A stretch of DNA of 64,000 nucleotides from Bolinopsis microptera (GCF_026151205.1 NC_087075.1:2146859-2210858); one strand, 5' to 3'. Shown: positions 35,469-47,725, numbered from the stretch's first letter. Made by a program: numbers and translations. Notes: generated by a model not told the origin, from the letters alone.

Positions 35469-37280
35469 ATGACGAAAAGTAACAACAGTTTCCACTATGC
35501 AACAGAAGCACTTACACAGAGTTACTCAGACTACACTTTTGGAACCATTGCTTTGTTTGGCTTCGCAGTGGGTGAGTCTATACTGATACATCAAAGTTTG
35601 GGATTTCTTATCAACTTATACCTTCATAAATTACGGTATAAATCACGGTATAATTACCGATATAAATTATATCGGTAAATGTTTGATTAATTCTATTCTC
35701 ACGACTACGAGTCACGCTTTCACGCCGCCGATCACATTAGGCCTTTACTTGCCAGATTATTGATGTTTTCTAAAGCTCGTTTGTTTTAGGGATGCCAGGA
35801 AGTATGATGACGTTTGGGTACTTCCTCAGCAAGGAGAAGAACATTAGCTCCATTCAGTATATGATGATTAGCGTGGTCGACAGCATCATTACTTTTCTCT
35901 TCCTCTTCAATGGTTAGTTGTTTAATAAAGAAAATTCCTTTCATTTATTCAAGAAAATTTCTGATTTTTTCTGATTAGACTCAGTGATAAAAATGAAGAT
36001 AAATCACGTACAAACAATAAAATAAATCAAATTAATTGTTAAATAGTAGTGTTGAAAGTATTAAAAAAGTATTTTAATTGAAAGTATTAACAAATTATTT
36101 TAATGCTTTCAACACTACTTACTGTTTAACAAATAATTTGAGAATATGAGTATGACGTAAAAATGTCGATACGTACGTGATGTACCTTCATTAGAAAATT
36201 GTCATCATCGAGTGTATTCTGAAAAAATAAGACATTTTTTGACAGAATCATAAACTGAGACTCAATATCAATACACGACTTAATCAGATTATTCCTCAAA
36301 TTTGTATCAATGATAATAAGAGTAGTAAGTAACCAATCCATAAACTCACATTCCTTACAGGGTTATCAGAGTTCCACAACAGTGCCCTGATGTTCCAGTA
36401 CGAATGGTTCTGTGTGTCCTGGGCGTTTGCCTGGCAAGCGTGTACCCGTTTCTCCATTTTCCTGGTGGCAGTTCTGAGCATCAGCAGAACTGCTTCTTTA
36501 GTGTACCCCTTCTACAAGATAAAGAGGAAAAGTATTCTCATCCCAATAGGGATCTACCTGATGGTAGTGCTGGGACAACAGATGCTGCCCATCATTGCTG
36601 GCAAGTCCTTCTGGTACGCGCGCAGGCTCTCCATGTGTACCTGGCTCCTCACAGATGTAGTTAACCTCAACTCAACGGAGTTCAAAGTGCTTCACTTCTC
36701 ATTCGTCACCTTGGAGTATGTCATCCCTGCATTTCCTATACTGATCTGCTGCGTCATCACTATCTGTCTCCTGAACCAGAGAAGAAAGTTCAGCACCGCC
36801 ACAGGGTCCCAACTGAAGAGTGAAGCCACAAAAACAATAATTTATCTATCACTAGCTTACATTTTTTTCAATGCACCCCTGATTATAGTTTGCATTCTAG
36901 AATCAATCACAGTTCTATCAGATTTCAGATTCCAGATCCAGCAATTTGGCCTGCCAGTTCCGGTGGTCAACTTCATCTACACTCTTATAGGAAACCATGC
37001 TGTGGCTCTCAACTCCACCACCAACGTGGTCATATACTTCTGCAGGAAGGAGGGTCTCAGGAAGTTCTGTTGGAAAGTCCTCACTTGTTCCTGGGAAGAA
37101 CTGCATACGGATGGAGCTAACATTGCTTCCAGCAGGAAAATAGGACTGTACAAATCACAACTTAGCAGTAGAAACAACACTATCAGCACCATCTTCTCCC
37201 CTAAAGGCAATAGTCCACTTTCCACTGGCAAAGAAAACAGTGTGGATGCTTTGAGAAGGCAAGAGTCAATACTTGTTTGA
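35469..37280 (+). CDS. Seven-transmembrane receptor, rhodopsin-like, three exons
   Basis: Exons 35469-35571, 35790-35912 and 36361-37280 are joined at phase 1 by clean GT-AG introns (donors GTGAGT and GTTAGT; acceptors TTTTAG and TTACAG). The product is 381 residues. A short N-terminus with an N-S sequon precedes helix 1, and seven hydrophobic segments follow. Helix 3 ends in SISRTASLVYPF, where E/DRY would be in vertebrate receptors. Helix 7 carries NSTTN in place of NPxxY. The tail is Ser-rich. Ligand unknown; the fold suggests a plasma-membrane G-protein-coupled receptor of a divergent invertebrate class A-like set. The ATG at 35469 is the first in frame before helix 1. The SLC35G-like gene follows on the same strand. 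Confidence 0.8.
35654..35678. repeat. Short perfect palindrome in receptor intron 1
   Basis: TTACCGATATA and TATATCGGTAA flank a three-base centre. It lies in the first intron, about 80 bp after the donor. There is no sign of function beyond the symmetry. Confidence 0.6.
36045..36118. repeat. Inverted repeat in receptor intron 2
   Basis: GTAGTGTTGAAAGTATTAAA on the left pairs with TTTTAATGCTTTCAACACTA on the right. The arms of about 30 bp are AT-rich toward the loop. It is probably a small inverted-repeat transposon remnant in the intron. Confidence 0.6.
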
Positions 37281-37521
37281 CAGAATTCGATAATTTATCT
37301 TTTGTTTAAAATGAATGTTTTGAGTTATCGCGAGATAGACAAAGAAATGACATCAAACTTGTGACTCAAGATTCTGTTATGATACATGTTTAATTTAACA
37401 TTTACTGCTAAACTATTTCATATTAATAGTAATTTTTCCCCTGCTTATTAAATGAAGAGCAAACAAACTGAATTTATCAAAGATTTCTCTTTGAAAGTAT
37501 TATAACATTTTATGTCAGTTG

Positions 37522-37667
37522 AATGTACAAAACCCCGATTTACTGCAAACCCCGATATACTGTGGCCATCTACTTCCCTAAATATGGCTTACACGTCTCC
37601 TTTCTCTCAAAACCCCACGGTAATCCCTGCTACTTGAGTACAGTAAATTGGGGTTTAACTGTATTGT
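37522..37667. mobile_element. Short pogo/Tigger-like non-autonomous element
   Basis: The left end TACAAAACCCCGATTTACTG and the right end, read on the minus strand, TACAGTTAAACCCCAATTTA are related inverted ends about 140 bp apart. Pogo/Tigger elements insert at TA and begin with CAG; the left end has lost part of this. The 73-codon open frame across it is fortuitous. Confidence 0.5.
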
Positions 37668-37898
37668 GTGAGAATTTGATGCACATTAATTTTATGTTTG
37701 GGTTGTTTGTATTACGTTTTAACGAATTGAATATGATTGATTAAATTCACAGCTGATATACGTGGAGATTCTGGAAATTTTTCAAAAACAAAATAGAAAA
37801 AACAATGCTGAGCTGGATTTGAATAGAATTTAAGCAAAGATATGTTCTAATTATTTATTCGCTGTAAAATCTTGGTTTTTAATTTAACATTTAATTAC

Positions 37899-37995
37899 CT
37901 GTAGATCAACCCCTCTCTCTAGCAAAGTTTTCAAACTGCTGTTATCTGCTACTGTTGATGCATAGTGACTGCAAGTCCGACCATGAATATCAGGT
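37899..37995 (-). CDS. Putative ankyrin-repeat exon
   Basis: The minus strand gives PDIHGRTCSHYAS, then LKTLLERGVDLQ, ending exactly at a GTAATT donor (37893-37898). This matches an ankyrin repeat (D-x-x-G-R-T-x-x-H-Y-A ... LL-x-x-G-x-D). The acceptor at 37996-37997 lacks a good pyrimidine tract, and just upstream a 23-bp sequence is duplicated, so the 5' edge is uncertain. It may be a lone exon of a minus-strand gene or a decayed fragment. Confidence 0.45.
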
Positions 37996-38140
37996 CTTAT
38001 ATTAACACCTAATAGTGTCTTATATTAACACCTAATAGTCGTATAATATGTACTCATAAACAATGATAGTCCCAATTGTTTGTAATTGCTTATAATTTAA
38101 ACCTTCTTAGAGAGAGTCCTGCTTAAAGTTTCTGTTCCAG

Positions 38141-39907
38141 TGTCCACTACTATATCTGGTATGGTGTGTAGTATGGGGGTGGTCATCCTTACTCACTCTG
38201 CTATGGGTGAGGACCTACATCCTATGTCTGGCCTAGGCTTTGCGATTGTTACTCTAGCCACTATCGCTCAAGCTGCAACCTTCATACTTGTCAGGTAAAC
38301 TTGTTAATTCCTCTAGTTACGTCTGTATTTAAGATATTGTGCTTATTGATCCCCCTGCTTAGCGAGCTGCAATTCTCTGGATATCTATCACTCACCTAGC
38401 CCACTAGCCTAGGTATCCAAAGTATTTACTATAATTTTACCAGCTGTAAAACTTTACAGAGTCATTGATACCAATTAATTAACCCATTTCAGACAGATGA
38501 ACATCCACTTTGTAGTGCCGGTTTTCTATTTAGGCATTTCCAACACTCTCCTTAGTATACTGGTGGCAGGACCTCAATTATCCCTGGAGTCGCTCCGCAA
38601 CATACCTCTGGAACAGTGGGGCTGGCTTCTCCTCGTCAGTGGATTCGCTGTGACTGGTAGGTGGGGACGTTTGTGCTCGGATTTCAAAACCTTAGTATTT
38701 GATGCTACCAAGGATTTGGTGATGATTTAATTTTTAAAGATGACATTGTCTGAACCGAACTTGATTGAATTTTTGCACATACACCAATTAGTCAGTTGAT
38801 TGATGATGTTATGAAACCAAATTGAGGTACTGGAAGTCAAAATCTTCAAGGGGCCATATACTTAGGACGTCCGGCAAATAGGGAGGGGGGGTGGTTTTGG
38901 AATTCCGGACAAATCTGGACAGGGGGAGTGGGGTGAACGGTGGTTTCTGAAAATCCGGACGTCCGAAAATTTTGGCAGAATTAACGAAAAAGTCCCATCT
39001 TTGAATTTTATTTCAACTCTTTGAATTTTATTTCAACTCTTTAAATTTTATTTCAACTCTTTGAATTTTATTCACAATAAATTTGAGTTGATTGCATTTG
39101 TACTCTTAAAAGTAGCTGCAAATCGGGACGTCCGGGGGAGGGGTGGTCTGAAAATCTGCGATTTTGGCGGACGTCTTAAGTAGAAGGCCCCCAAGAAAAT
39201 TTCAAAATATTACTGTCCCATTTTCTGTCCCATTTTCAGTTTTTGAAGATGAAATTTCCACTTTCCAGGACCAAAATTTTACAGTTTTGACTGAATTTCT
39301 CACCCGCAACCAATTAGTCAGTCAACTATGAATGCCATATGACAAGATTGTGGTGCCGGAAGTTTTATTTCGGTCGGAGGAAGCCCACAGCAGAAAGCTT
39401 AACAACACGTCACACGAACATTTTTCCCAATTTCTGTCCCATTTTCAGACATGAAAATTTCTGAACACAAATATGACAGATTGGATGAACTTTTTGCCCA
39501 GAAACCAATTCGTCAGTTAATTGATGATGGTATGAAACCAAATTGAAGTACCTGAAGTCTGTATACTATACAATGTATACGTATAAACTCGATCGAATAC
39601 CAAAACCTTTCCTCAAACAGGAAGTTTCACACTGAACGTGGGCTTACAACATGAACAAGCAGCTATGGTAGCTCTAATCAGGAATGTGGACATCGTCATA
39701 GCTTACATCTTCGACTTCCTGATCTTCAAGCACAGTTTCTCTGCGATGTCACTGTTCGGAGGTGGACTGGTTATCCTAGCCACCATAGGAAGTGGACTTG
39801 TAAGTCTACTCCAAGAGACGGACTACAAGAAAGTTAGATGTGATTCTGTCAACCTTGAAAGTGAAGCAACGTTAGCCGCTTCAAGAGACGGACTACAAGA
39901 AGGTTAG
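38141..39907 (+). CDS. SLC35G/EamA-type membrane transporter, C-terminal exons
   Basis: Exons 38141-38294, 38493-38656 and 39621-39907 join in frame (phases 1, 2, 1) with donors GTAAAC and GTAGGT and acceptors TTCCAG, TTTCAG and AACAG. The translation has paired hydrophobic helices and the EamA signature near the end: LQHEQAAMVALIRNVDIVIA, then GGGLVILATIGSGLV. Drug/metabolite-transporter family proteins of this type are ten-helix membrane carriers; this covers roughly the last five or six helices. The first exons were not found, and the GPCR gene occupies the space upstream. The last 28 codons lie in a 70-bp tandem array, and the present stop (39905-39907) is created by the second repeat unit. 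Confidence 0.75.
38764..39560. repeat. Diverged direct repeats filling the last transporter intron
   Basis: Stretches at about 38764-38850, 39290-39375 and 39480-39560 share ACCAATTAGTCAGT-type text followed by ATGAAACCAAATTGA or a decayed form and then GGAAGT. They are three copies of an unidentified 90-bp sequence, with the inverted-repeat element between the first and second. Confidence 0.55.
38849..39193. mobile_element. Small inverted-repeat element in the transporter intron
   Basis: Left end GGGGCCATATACTTAGGACG and right end, read inverted, GGGGGCCTTCTACTTAAGAC share about 24 bp including GACGTCCG. The inside has G-rich tracts repeating GACGTCCG and a 20-bp tandem (TTGAATTTTATTTCAACTCT, four copies at 39001-39068). 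No protein is encoded. It is likely a non-autonomous DNA transposon. Confidence 0.6.
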
Positions 39908-42900
39908 ATGTGATTCTGTCAACCTTGAAAGTGAAGCAACGTTAGCCGCTCCAAGAGACGGACTACAAGAAAGTTAGATGTGATTCTGTAAACCTTGAAA
40001 GTGAAGCAACGTTAGCCGCTCCAAGAGACGGACTACAAGAAAGTTAGATGTGATTCTGTCAACCTTGAAAGTGAAGCAACGTTAGCCGCTCCAAGAGACG
40101 GACTACAAGAAAGTTAGATGTGATTCTGTAAACCTTGAAAGTGAAGCAACGTTAGCCGCTTCAAGAGACGGACTACAAGAAGGTTAGATGTGATTCTGTC
40201 AACCTTGAAAGTGAAGCAACGTTAGCCTCTTCAAGAGACGGACTACAAGAAGGTTAGATGTGATTCTGTAAACCTTGAAAGTGAAGCAACGTTAGCCGCT
40301 TCAAGAGACGGACTACAAGAAGGTTAGATGTGATTCTGTCAACCTTGAAAGTGAAGCAACGTTAGCCTCTTCAAGAGACGGACTACAAGAAGGTTAGATG
40401 TGATTCTGTAAACCTTGAAAGTGAAGCAACGTTAGCCTCTCCAAGAAACGGACTACAAGAAGGTTAGATGTGATTCTGTAAACCTTGAAAGTGAAGCAAC
40501 GTTAGCCTCTTCAAGAGACGGACTACAAGAAAGTTAGATGTGATTCTGTAAACCTTGAAAGTGAAGCAACGTTAGCCGCTTCAAGAGACGGACTACAAGA
40601 AAGTTAGATGTGATTCTGTAAACCTTGAAAGTGAAGCAACGTTAGCCGCTCCAAGAGACGGACTACAAGAAAGTTAGATGTGATTCTGTAAACCTTGAAA
40701 GTGAAGCAACGTTAGCCGCTCCAAGAGACGGACTAAAAGAAAGTTAGATGTGATTCTGTAAACCTTGAAAGTGAAGCAACGTTAGCCTCTCCAAGAGACG
40801 GACTACAAGAAAGTTAGATGTGATTCTGTAAACCTTGAAAGTGAAGCAACGTTAGCCGCTTCAAGAGACGGACTACAAGAAAGTTAGATGTGATTCTGTA
40901 AACCTTGAAAGTGAAGCAACGTTAGCCGCTCCAAGAGACGGACTACAAGAAAGTTAGATGTGATTCTGTAAACCTTGAAAGTGAAGCAACGTTAGCCGCT
41001 TCAAGAGACGGACTACAAGAAAGTTAGATGTGATTCTGTAAACCTTGAAAGTGAAGCAACGTTAGCCGCTCCAAGAGACGGACTACAAGAAAGTTAGATG
41101 TGATTCTGTAAACCTTGAAAGTGAAGCAACGTTAGCCTCTCCAAGAGACGGACTACAAGAAAGTTAGATGTGATTCTGTAAACCTTGAAAGTGAAGCAAC
41201 GTTAGCCGCTTCAAGAGACGGACTACAAGAAAGTTAGATGTGATTCTGTAAACCTTGAAAGTGAAGCAACGTTAGCCGCTCCAAGAGACGGACTACAAGA
41301 AAGTTAGATGTGATTCTGTCAACCTTGAAAGTGAAGCAACGTTAGCCGCTTCAAGAGACGGACTACAAGAAGGTTAGATGTGATTCTGTAAACCTTGAAA
41401 GTGAAGCAACGTTAGCCGCTTCAAGAGACGGACTACAAGAAGGTTAGATGTGATTCTGTCAACCTTGAAAGTGAAGCAACGTTAGCCTCTCCAAGAGACG
41501 GACTACAAGAAGGTTAGATGTGATTCTGTCAACCTTGAAAGTGAAGCAACGTTAGCCTCTCCAAGAGACGGACTACAAGAAGGTTAGATGTGATTCTGTC
41601 AACCTTGAAAGTGAAGCAACGTTAGCCTCTCCAAGAGACGGACTACAAGAAGGTTAGATGTGATTCTGTAAACCTTGAAAGTGAAGCAACGTTAGCCTCT
41701 CCAAGAGACGGACTACAAGAAGGTTAGATGTGATTCTGTAAACCTTGAAAGTGAAGCAACGTTAGCCGCTTCAAGAGACGGACTACAAGAAGGTTAGATG
41801 TGATTCTGTCAACCTTGAAAGTGACGCAACGTTAGCCGCTCCAAGAGACGGACTACAAGAAAGTTAGATGTGATTCTGTCAACCTTGAAAGTAAAGCAAC
41901 GTTAGCCGCTTCAAGAGACGGACTACAAGAAAGTTAGATGTGATTCTGTCAACCTTGAAAGTGAAGCACCGTTAGCCGCTTCAAGAGACGGACTACAAGA
42001 AGGTTAGATGTGATTCTGTAAACCTTGAAAGTGAAGCAACGTTAGCCTCTCCAAGAGACGGACTACAAGAAAGTTAGATGTGATTCTGTCAACCTTGAAA
42101 GTAAAGCAACGTTAGCCTCTCCAAGAGACGGACTACAAGAAAGTTAGATGTGATTCTGTCAACCTTGAAAGTAAAGCAACGTTAGCCTCTCCAAGAGACG
42201 GACTACAAGAAAGTTAGATGTGATTCTGTCAACCTTGAAAGTGAAGCAACGTTAGCCTCTCCAAGAGACGGACTACAAGAAGGTTAGATGTGATTCTGTA
42301 AACCTTGAAAGTGAAGCAACGTTAGCCTCTCCAAGAGACGGACTACAAGAAGGTTAGATGTGATTCTGTCAACCTTGAAAGTGAAGCAACGTTAGCCTCT
42401 CCAAGAGACGGACTACAAGAAAGTTAGATGTGATTCTGTCAACCTTGAAAGTAAAGCAACGTTAGCCGCTTCAAGAGACGGACTACAAGAAAGTTAGATG
42501 TGATTCTGTCAACCTTGAAAGTGAAGCACCGTTAGCCGCTTCAAGAGACGGACTACAAGAAGGTTAGATGTGATTCTGTAAACCTTGAAAGTGAAGCACC
42601 GTTAGCCGCTTCAAGAGACGGACTACAAGAAAGTTAGATGTGATTCTGTAAACCTTGAAAGTGAAGCAACGTTAGCCGCTTCAAGAGACGGACTACAAGA
42701 AGGTTAGATGTGATTCTGTCAACCTTGAAAGTGAAGCAACGTTAGCCGCTTCAAGAGACGGACTACAAGAAGGTTAGATGTGATTCTGTCAACCTTGAAA
42801 GTGAAGCAACGTTAGCCGCTTCAAGAGACGGACTACAAGAAGGTTAGATGTGATTCTGTAAACCTTGAAAGTGAAGCAACGTTAGCCGCTTCAAGAGACG

Positions 42901-44704
42901 GACTACAAGAAGGTTAGATGTGATTCTGTAAACCTTGAAAGTGAAGCAACGTTAGCCGCTTCAAGAGACGGACTACAAGAAGGTTAGATGTGATTCTGTC
43001 AACCTTGAAAGTGAAGCAACGTTAGCCGCTTGAAGAGACGGACTACAAGAAGGTTAGATGTGATTCTGTCAACCTTGAAAGTGAAGCAACGTTAGCCGCT
43101 TCAAGAGACGGACTACAAGAAGGTTAGATTTGATTCTGTCAACCTTGAAAGTGAAGCAACGTTAGCCGCTTGAAGAGACGGACTACAAGAAGGTTAGATG
43201 TGATTCTGTCAACCTTGAAAGTGAAGCAACGTTAGCCGCTTCAAGAGACGGACTACAAGAAAGTTAGATGTGATTCTGTAAACCTTGAAAGTGAAGCAAC
43301 GTTAGCCGCTTCAAGAGACGGACTACAAGAAGGTTAGATGTGATTCTGTCAACCTTGAAAGTAACCTTCTTGTAGTCCGTCTCTTGAAGCGGCTAACGTT
43401 GCTTCACTTTCAAGGTTGACAGAATCACATCTAACCTTCTTGTAGTCCGTCTCTTGAAGCGGCTAACGTTGCTTCACTTTCAAGGTTGACAGAATCACAT
43501 CTAACCTTCTTGTAGTCCGTCTCTTGAAGCGGCTAACGTTGCTTCACTTTCAAGGTTTACAGAATCACATCTAACCTTCTTGTAGTCCGTCTCTTGAAGC
43601 GGCTAACGTTGCTTCACTTTCAAGGTTTACAGAATCACATCTAACCTTCTTGTAGTCCGTCTCTTGAAGCGGCTAACGTTGCTTCACTTTCAAGGTTGAC
43701 AGAATCACATCTAACCTTCTTGTAGTCCGTCTCTTGAAGCGGCTAACGTTGCTTCACTTTCAAGGTTGACAGAATCACATCTAACTTTCTTGTAGTCCGT
43801 CTCTTGAAGCGGCTAACGTTGCTTCACTTTCAAGGTTTACAGAATCACATCTAACCTTCTTGTAGTCCGTCTCTTGAAGCGGCTAACGTTGCTTCACTTT
43901 CAAGGTTTACAGAATCACATCTAACCTTCTTGTAGTCCGTCTCTTGAAGCGGCTAACGTTGCTTCACTTTCAAGGTTGACAGAATCACATCTAACCTTCT
44001 TGTAGTCCGTCTCTTGAAGCGGCTAACGTTGCTTCACTTTCAAGGTTGACAGAATCACATCTAACCTTCTTGTAGTCCGTCTCTTGAAGCGGCTAACGTT
44101 GCTTCACTTTCAAGGTTGACAGAATCACATCTAACCTTCTTGTAGTCCGTCTCTTGAAGCGGCTAACGTTGCTTCACTTTCAAGGTTGCCAGAATCACAT
44201 CTAACCTTCTTGTAGTCCGTCTCTTGAAGCGGCTAACGTTTTAAAAAAAAACCTTGAAAGTGAAGCAACGTTAGCCTCTCCAAGAGACGGACTACAAGAA
44301 AGTTAGATGTGATTCTGTAAACCTTGAAAGTGAAGCAACGTTAGCCGCTTCAAGAGACGGACTACAAGAAAGTTAGATGTGATTCTGTAAACCTTGAAAG
44401 TGAAGCAACGTTAGCCTCTCCAAGAGACGGACTACAAGAAAGTTAGATGTGATTCTGTAAACCTTGAAAGTGAAGCAACGTTAGCCTCTCCAAGAGACGG
44501 ACTACAAGAAAGTTAGATGTGATTCTGTAAACCTTGAAAGTGAAGCAACGTTAGCCGCTTCAAGAGACGGACTACAAGAAAGTTAGATGTGATTCTGTAA
44601 ACCTTGAAAGTGAAGCACCGTTAGCCGCTTCAAGAGACGGACTACAAGAAAGTTAGATGTGATTCTGTAAACCTTGAAAGTGAAGCAACGTTAGCCGCTT
44701 CAAG
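39811..44704. repeat. 70-bp minisatellite grown from the transporter's coding 3' end, with an inverted block
   Basis: A unit starting CCAAGAGACGGACTACAAGA repeats every 70 bp, about 70 times. Units 39811-43362 read forward (about 51), 43363-44239 read inverted (about 12.5), and about 44250-44704 read forward again (about 6.5). The first unit encodes DYKKVRCDSVNLESEATLAA of the transporter. The last ends GCC GCT TCA AGT TGA, which would be the original in-frame stop. Copies differ at a few recurrent sites (AAGTT/AGGTT, TGTC/TGTA, CCGCT/CCTCT). The join at 44240-44250 is an A-run. CAAG at both outer edges suggests duplication through short homology. Confidence 0.95.
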
Positions 44705-46960
44705 TTGAGAATAACTTTGTGGTGCTGGTTTGGTAGATATGTGGTCAGAGACAAGCTAATCATTAGAGACAAGCTAATCATAGGAGACAATCGAATCGCA
44801 ATTTTAATTCTATCCATTAATAATATTTGTAAATTCCGTTTCTTTTGCCAAATAAAACGACTGATATCAAATTTTCATAAATAGTTTTAACATTATTATA
44901 TTGATGATAATATTGACAAAATGTCCTGTATACTTTTGGCTATGAACGTAACGATATTTACAATGAAAATAAATCCTTCATCCCTAATGAACACAATCAC
45001 TGTAAATGACTTTACCTTACTCCATATAAACTCTGGTAAGGAAATAATATCATAAAATGAATAATATTAGAATTCGATAATAATGCCTAAGGAAATTCCC
45101 TAAATTGAATACCGCTTCAGACTAATTGGTTTAATGGATGACGGTACCAATGAGAAAATGAGAAATATAACGTTGAGAACTCAGCTCAGATGTTTGCAAT
45201 AACCTTAGTTACCATAGTTTCCATAACCATAGTTACCATAACCATAACCATAACGTTACATAATATGACTTATGAAATTAAATATTATTTTATTAAATGA
45301 TTATTTTAGACTGCAGATGTGAAGGGAATATTATCGTCATTTTCTCATGGTTTTTAATTTCCGTCATCTATTTTTCGATATGATTTTAGCGCCTAATATA
45401 GCTAATATTTTTAATTTAATAATATCACAATCTTACCCATTAAGATATTTCGACTGGAAACTTATTTCTGATTTGACTAATCATTATATTTATTGCTTTG
45501 AATAACATCGTTTTGAATTCATCAATGCATTATTTCGATTCTTGGGTTTCTAATATTTAACATGACTATAACAGGTAATAATTACATTATTTATAAGAGT
45601 TTCTTGACGAAAATTTGATAGCTAGAAACCTAACACGTAAACAAACTCTAAACTCTAAGCTCTTTCCATCGATCAGTACATATAATAATAATAACTAAAT
45701 AATAACTAAATATCTCCGACATGAATTATTCCTGGGAACAACAAATTGTAAAAAAAATTAAAATCAAACGCAACCCAACCTATATTGAAACCAACTACAT
45801 ATAATCTTAGCTATTTCAAAATAATTCGTATGTAACAGACGGATCGAGCACTATTTAAATATAGCTTGTTGCTCAATAAGTGACTGTTCACATTTACGAT
45901 ATGTCACGTTTAAACGGTGTGTTAGAACAGGTCCTTCTCCAAAAGGCTATTGACCTTCTTTCAATCTTACAGTAACTATTACAGTTAAACATGATACGCA
46001 TAAGTAATGACTATTCAAAACATGCTTCGTTAAAAAATGACAAATATAAAATAAAGCCATAAAAAGAATCCAGCTCGGCCAATCTTAGGATAATTATAAA
46101 ACTCATAATGTCTCATTAACTCAATTATAATTTATAATCTATCAACTAATAATAATCGATGTTAACAATTAGTGCTAATTAGTGCTAATTATGCTAGCAG
46201 TAGAAAGTCAGGGCATCTTGTTGGTTGCCACGCAACATGAGGATGGGTGATAAGTTGTTAGACATCACTTCCAACCAAGACATGTATTTTTGTGGAGGTG
46301 TGCTGTCACGGGGTACCGGCAACGTTCTGAGGAAAGTGAAATGTCAACGCTGAGATGATACCAACTAAACAGTAAACACCTTGAAAACAAGAATTTCGCC
46401 GCGGTTACACCACGCACGATCGATTTTCCCTACAATTTTAGGCCTGCAGAACTTGAAAGATTCTGCGTGCATTTTAAGTGTTGTCGTCGACATAATGTGT
46501 TTAAGAAAGTCACACGTGACAGTCGCGATTAGACTGTAGAGTCTCCCTTCGGCATTCGCACACCAAATAAAACAGAATAGTTTGTTACGCATCTGAATAA
46601 AGCTCTTTTTTTTTTATTAAATACTTTTCAAATTTTACAGAGTACAGCAATAGATGAATATAAAATAGAATCGTTCAAAATATCGCCCCCATCTGTAAAA
46701 TATGATGGGCACCCAAACACGGTAAACACATAGTGAACTATGTCCGCAGTAACTTGGACCCATTACATCGAATTAATCTAAATCCAAAAATTTATGAAAA
46801 ACTATTTAATAACAAACAAATCCATGGTGAATAACTGTGGATATATAGTCAAAATTGGTATTTCAATACGTCAAATTCCAGATACATTAGATACAGGTCT
46901 GATATGGTCATTAATGTGTGAGAAGGTGTGCGGGTGAAGTGTGATATGACGTTGAAAGAA
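44705..46960. other. AT-rich intergenic DNA; old polyadenylation signal
   Basis: AATAAA at 44851 lies 147 bp after the array and was probably the transporter's poly(A) signal before the array grew. A short ATAACC/ATAGTTACC tandem lies at about 45208-45255. A 75-codon minus-strand frame at 46365-46592 has no recognised family. No other feature can be supported. Confidence 0.4.
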
Positions 46961-46974
46961 TAGGAAGGTAGATA

Positions 46975-47620
46975 AAAATTAATAAAACAAAATAATAATA
47001 ATATGGGGAGCAGAGAGACTAGGCTAGACTGTTGTTTCACTATCCAATAAACATTTCCATAGATGCTTAGTGACCGCAGCTTTGAAAAGACTAGTAGACA
47101 CAATCTGTCTTACTTGTAAAGGGAGTCCATTCCACAGTATGTGGGTTCTGTAGAAAAATGATTTTGCCAGTGGGCTATTTGAGGTACATATGGTGAGTGA
47201 ATTCTGACTTAACTTAGGTAAAATTGATGACACAATAGACAGACTGTCGAGGTGGCAACGTCTTAGTCGAGAAGTGCCCTGATATAAAGAGAGATAGTGA
47301 GGCAGCGATACAGGAATTAAATTGTTCAGAACTTTGTGGAAAAAAATAAGATCATTCAAGTCAAACTTTTGAGACAAAGGGAGAATGTCGACAAGCTTGC
47401 ACTTTTTGACATATTGCTCAGGTGGATAACTGCGGCCCTCTTCAGACAGAATCCATTTAATAGCTCTCTTTTGGAGACTTTCTAATTTATCACTAAGTGA
47501 TTTATTACAAGGGCGCCAGATTATGGAACAATTTTCGAATTGGCTACGAACTAGGGAGAGGTAAAGCGCCCGGCGACGTTTCAGATCAATGACAATATGG
47601 CCATCTCTTCTGACCATACC
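46975..47620 (-). mobile_element. 5'-truncated LINE, reverse transcriptase C-terminal part
   Basis: A 197-codon minus-strand frame (47617-47024) reads RALYLSLVRSQFENCSIIWRP, LESLQKRAIKWIL, LVDILPLSQKFDLNDLIFFHK, and ends with NGLPLQVRQ. This is the C-terminal tail of a jockey/CR1-type LINE ORF2, without polymerase motifs. An ATT-rich tail at about 46990-46975 would be the 3' end. It differs from the LINE fragments at 26 kb and 60 kb, so it is another family. Confidence 0.8.
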
Positions 47621-47725
47621 AAGTTGTTGGCAGGTTCAATAATCAGCAGAGCGAACTTCGAAGTACTGATTTCAATAATCGTGATTCAAGCACTGATTTC
47701 AATAATCGTGACTCGTGGAAGTGAG

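Noticed and set aside
36126-36481. Minus-strand frames across the receptor intron and exon 3
   Set aside because: They are shadows of the plus-strand receptor; splice sites and helices support the plus strand.
39811-44704. Regular 70-bp repeats as a CRISPR-like array
   Set aside because: There are no unique spacers; the whole unit repeats, it derives from a coding exon, and the window is animal nuclear DNA.
46365-46592. 75-codon minus-strand frame
   Set aside because: No recognised domain and no supporting signals.
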